Assembly (NCBI GenBank): GCA_903831635.1
Contig: CAIKYN010000299.1
Coordinates: forward strand, 1 to 7,495
DNA: 7,495 bases
Direction: 5' to 3'
DNA from: an uncultured Spartobacteria bacterium
Lineage (GTDB): Bacteria > Verrucomicrobiota > Verrucomicrobiia > Chthoniobacterales > UBA6821
Position numbers and translations under genes: made by a program. Shown here in pieces: positions 5,484 to 7,495 of this stretch. Each line of letters starts with the position of its first letter. Position 1 is the first letter of the stretch. Under the pieces are notes generated by a model. The model searched no databases and had not been told where the DNA came from. It saw only the letters and a program-made list of their open reading frames with translations.

Positions 5484-6410
5484 ATGGAACAAGTCGTCAT
5501 CATCGGATCCGGTTGCGCCGGATGGACCGCCGCTATATATACTGCCCGCGCTAATCTGAATCCTCTCCTCATCACGGGCCAGCAACCAGGGGGGTTGCTG
5601 ACAACGACCTCTAGCGTGGAGAACTTTCCTGGCTTCCGGAACGGCATTGAGGGAACAGCGCTGATGATGGAAATGCAGGAGCAGGCCACACGCTTTGGGA
5701 CGCGCATCCAGTACCTGAGTCGCGTTGAGTCGGTCGACTTCTCCTCGTCGCCTCTCAAGATCACCGTTGACGGGAAAGTGATCGAGACCCGTAGCGTCAT
5801 CGTCGCCGTCGGTGCCGGACACCGCCACCTTGGCGTTCCCGGCGAGCATGAGCTTGAGAACAAGGGCGTCACCTACTGTGCCACCTGCGACGGGGCGCTT
5901 CCGGTTTTTCGCAACCAGCCTCTCGTGGTCGTCGGCGGAGGAGACTCTGCTTGTGAAGAAGCCAGCTACCTCACTCGATTTGCCTCGCAGGTCTATCTCG
6001 TCCATCGCCGCGATTCCCTCCGTGCCTCCAGGATCATGGCGGAGCGGACGCTCGCCAACCCAAAGATCACTCCGGTCTGGAACTCCGTGGTCGAGGAGGT
6101 GCTCGATGTCACCGAAAACCGCGTTACAGGCGTGCGCCTCAAAAACATCGTGACCGATGAAAGCAGCACGCTAGCTTGCGCCGGCGTCTTTGTGGCGATC
6201 GGTCACATTCCGAATACTCAGATTTTCCAGGGACAGCTGACCATGGATGAGGCGGGATACCTCACCCTTGCCGAAGGAAGTCGCACGAATATTCCCGGGG
6301 TCTTTGCCGCGGGAGACTGCGCCGATTCCGTCTATCGGCAGGCGATCACGGCTGCGGGCATGGGCTGTGCGGCCGCAATCGATGCGGAACGCTGGCTCGC
6401 CGGCATCTAA
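5484..6410 (+). CDS. trxB: thioredoxin reductase (NADPH, FAD)
   Basis: TrxB passes electrons from NADPH through FAD and a redox disulfide to thioredoxin in the cytosol. The 308-residue product has the standard low-molecular-weight layout. The N-terminal FAD Rossmann motif is VVIIGSGCAGWTAAIYTARA (4-23), followed by QQPGGLLTTTSSVENFPGF (33-51). The active-site pair C132-A-T-C135 lies in TYCATCDGALP. The NADPH domain has VVVGGGDSACEEASYL (148-163) and HRRDSLRAS (174-182), whose arginines fit NADPH rather than NADH use. The C-terminal FAD segment is GVFAAGDCADSVYRQAITAAGMGC (272-295, quoted in part: AAGDCADSVYRQ). The usual GSGPAG reads GSGCAG, placing a cysteine (C11) near the FAD pyrophosphate. 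The start follows the tandem AACT tract and TTTTTTCC. A GT4 gene starts 44 nt downstream with no terminator between. Confidence 0.96.
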   Translation: MEQVVIIGSGCAGWTAAIYTARANLNPLLITGQQPGGLLTTTSSVENFPGFRNGIEGTALMMEMQEQATRFGTRIQYLSRVESVDFSSSPLKITVDGKVIETRSVIVAVGAGHRHLGVPGEHELENKGVTYCATCDGALPVFRNQPLVVVGGGDSACEEASYLTRFASQVYLVHRRDSLRASRIMAERTLANPKITPVWNSVVEEVLDVTENRVTGVRLKNIVTDESSTLACAGVFVAIGHIPNTQIFQGQLTMDEAGYLTLAEGSRTNIPGVFAAGDCADSVYRQAITAAGMGCAAAIDAERWLAGI

Positions 6411-6454
6411 GAGCCAAGCGCATTGCGGGCCGCTTCAAACGGCTTCTTGTCTCC

Positions 6455-7495
6455 ATGGTCATTTGCGATCTCACCCAATTCTACTCTCCGTTTTCGGGGG
6501 GAGTGAGGCGTTATATCGCGGAGAAAGCGTCTCATTTGGAAGAGGCTGGAGATCGCCACGTGCTGATCATACCGGGCGAAAAAACCGAGCGTCGTATCGA
6601 AGGACACCAGACTATTTATACCATCGAGTCGCCGCTGATTTCCCGGACGGCCCGCTACCGTGCACTCATCAATCTCAACCTGGTCGAGGAGGCCCTGGAG
6701 CGGGAACAGCCAGACCTGATCGAATCAGGCGATCCGTATCAGGTTGCCTGGAAGGCGCTTGCCTCGGGACGCGCCCTCGGCATTCCCACGGTTGGGTTCT
6801 ACCACTCTCATTTTCCGGATGCGGTGCTCCGCTCGGTGGCCAAGTACTTCGGCTCCATTTCCGTGATGATGGCCGAGGAAATCGGCAAGAAGTACGCCGT
6901 CACGCTCTACAACCGCTTTGAGCGCACGCTCGTCCCGAGTGCCGGTCTCTCCGAACTCCTCCGCACCTGGGGCATGGAGAATATCGAGACTCTCGAGTTG
7001 GGTGTCGACACAGGCATCTTCTTCCCTAACAGCGAGCGCGGCCGTGCGGCCCGTCAGATGCTCGGCTGGCCTTCTGATAAACAAGTGCTGCTCTATGTCG
7101 GCAGACTCAATCCCGACAAGAACGTCCGAAAGCTTTTCGAGGCCTTCGAACTGCTTCACCAAAACAATCCCGGGCGCTTCCATCTGGCGGTGGTGGGTGA
7201 CGGCATGCTTCGCGGGGTGCTTCATCGTCTGGAAGACGAGACAGGAGCCGTGAGCTGGACTCGCTATTGTAACGGAGCGCAGGAATTAGCGGATATTTAC
7301 CGTGCCGCCGATCTCTTCGTGCATCCCGGGGTGAAGGAGACCTTCGGCCTGGTGACTCTCGAGAGCCAAGCCTGCGGAACGCCCGTTGTCGGAATCCGTG
7401 GCAGCTACATGGATGCCATCAACTTCAGCGGCCTGCACAACTGGTCCGTCGAGAACAACCCGGAGGCGTTGGCGGAGGCGATCCGAACGGTCGCA
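6455..7495 (+). CDS. glycosyltransferase family 4 (GT-B), 3' end cut by the window
   Basis: An open frame of 347 codons runs from this ATG to the last base without a stop, so perhaps 30-60 C-terminal residues are missing. The N-terminal half starts MVICDLTQFYSPFSGGVRRY and keeps the Gly-Gly acceptor-site loop (15-16) of GT4 enzymes; it also has GFYHSHFPDAV (114-124). The donor domain follows LELGVDTGIFFP (180-191), then LYVGRLNPDKN (213-223; R217 and K222 are likely phosphate contacts), VVGDG (246-250) and HPGVKETFGLVTLESQACGTP (E295 and E303, the EX7E motif). GT4 enzymes transfer sugars from nucleotide-sugars with retention of configuration, in polysaccharide, glycolipid or osmolyte synthesis. 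The acceptor here is unknown. The start is preceded by GTCTCC, with no Shine-Dalgarno. It probably belongs to the trxB transcript. Confidence 0.9.
   Translation, partial: MVICDLTQFYSPFSGGVRRYIAEKASHLEEAGDRHVLIIPGEKTERRIEGHQTIYTIESPLISRTARYRALINLNLVEEALEREQPDLIESGDPYQVAWKALASGRALGIPTVGFYHSHFPDAVLRSVAKYFGSISVMMAEEIGKKYAVTLYNRFERTLVPSAGLSELLRTWGMENIETLELGVDTGIFFPNSERGRAARQMLGWPSDKQVLLYVGRLNPDKNVRKLFEAFELLHQNNPGRFHLAVVGDGMLRGVLHRLEDETGAVSWTRYCNGAQELADIYRAADLFVHPGVKETFGLVTLESQACGTPVVGIRGSYMDAINFSGLHNWSVENNPEALAEAIRTVA

Noticed and set aside
6416..6435. AAGCG/CGCTT stem in the trxB-GT4 gap
   Set aside because: Five base pairs with a 10-nt loop and no T-run; too weak for a terminator.
6247..6921. 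224-codon plus-strand open frame across the trxB end and GT4 start
   Set aside because: It is out of frame with two motif-bearing genes and shows no domain.
6725..7225. 166-codon minus-strand open frame opposite the GT4 gene
   Set aside because: Antisense to a clear GT4 domain; no family features in the translation.

Overview
This is a gene-dense, visibly GC-rich bacterial chromosome segment. It holds one tRNA-Arg gene and nine protein genes, and no gap exceeds about 100 bases. LolD (lipoprotein export to an outer membrane) and a GT9 heptosyltransferase-like enzyme point to a Gram-negative-type, two-membrane cell. A GYF_2/Yip1 protein beside a DUF2752 protein, a thioredoxin reductase with GSGCAG in its FAD motif, and almost no Shine-Dalgarno sites fit the PVC group, most likely Verrucomicrobiota. 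That placement is inferred from gene style; no marker gene is present to fix it.

Layout. (1) 58-133: tRNA-Arg(UCU) with encoded CCA. It is followed 13 nt later by a GT9 glycosyltransferase (147-1154) and a YycJ/WalJ-type metallo-beta-lactamase-fold hydrolase (1175-1948), all on the plus strand. (2) 1949-3312, minus strand: a GYF_2-Yip1 membrane protein followed by a DUF2752 membrane protein. The DUF2752 stop codon abuts the WalJ stop codon with no base between them. (3) 3313-3409: a 97-bp divergent intergenic region with TTCAT/TTCAAC-rich leaders pointing both ways. (4) 3410-5418, plus strand: a tight operon purU - lolD - YbgC-type thioesterase with 4-nt junctions. (5) 5419-5483: a spacer with five tandem AACT-type units before trxB (5484-6410), then a GT4 glycosyltransferase (6455 onward) that runs off the window end.

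Functionally this is core housekeeping and envelope work: surface glycan assembly (GT9, GT4), lipoprotein sorting (LolD), one-carbon/purine metabolism (PurU), thiol redox (TrxB) and acyl-CoA hydrolysis. No mobile element, CRISPR array, phage gene or obvious defence system is visible.

The most interesting signals are not genes. All nine protein starts have C at -1 and seven of nine have CC at -2/-1, while Shine-Dalgarno sites are nearly absent. The three genes that head a transcription unit after a real gap (GYF_2-Yip1, purU, trxB) carry strand-oriented pyrimidine-rich TTCA/AACT leader tracts. The GYF_2-Yip1/DUF2752 pair is the only candidate here for an undescribed protein system.
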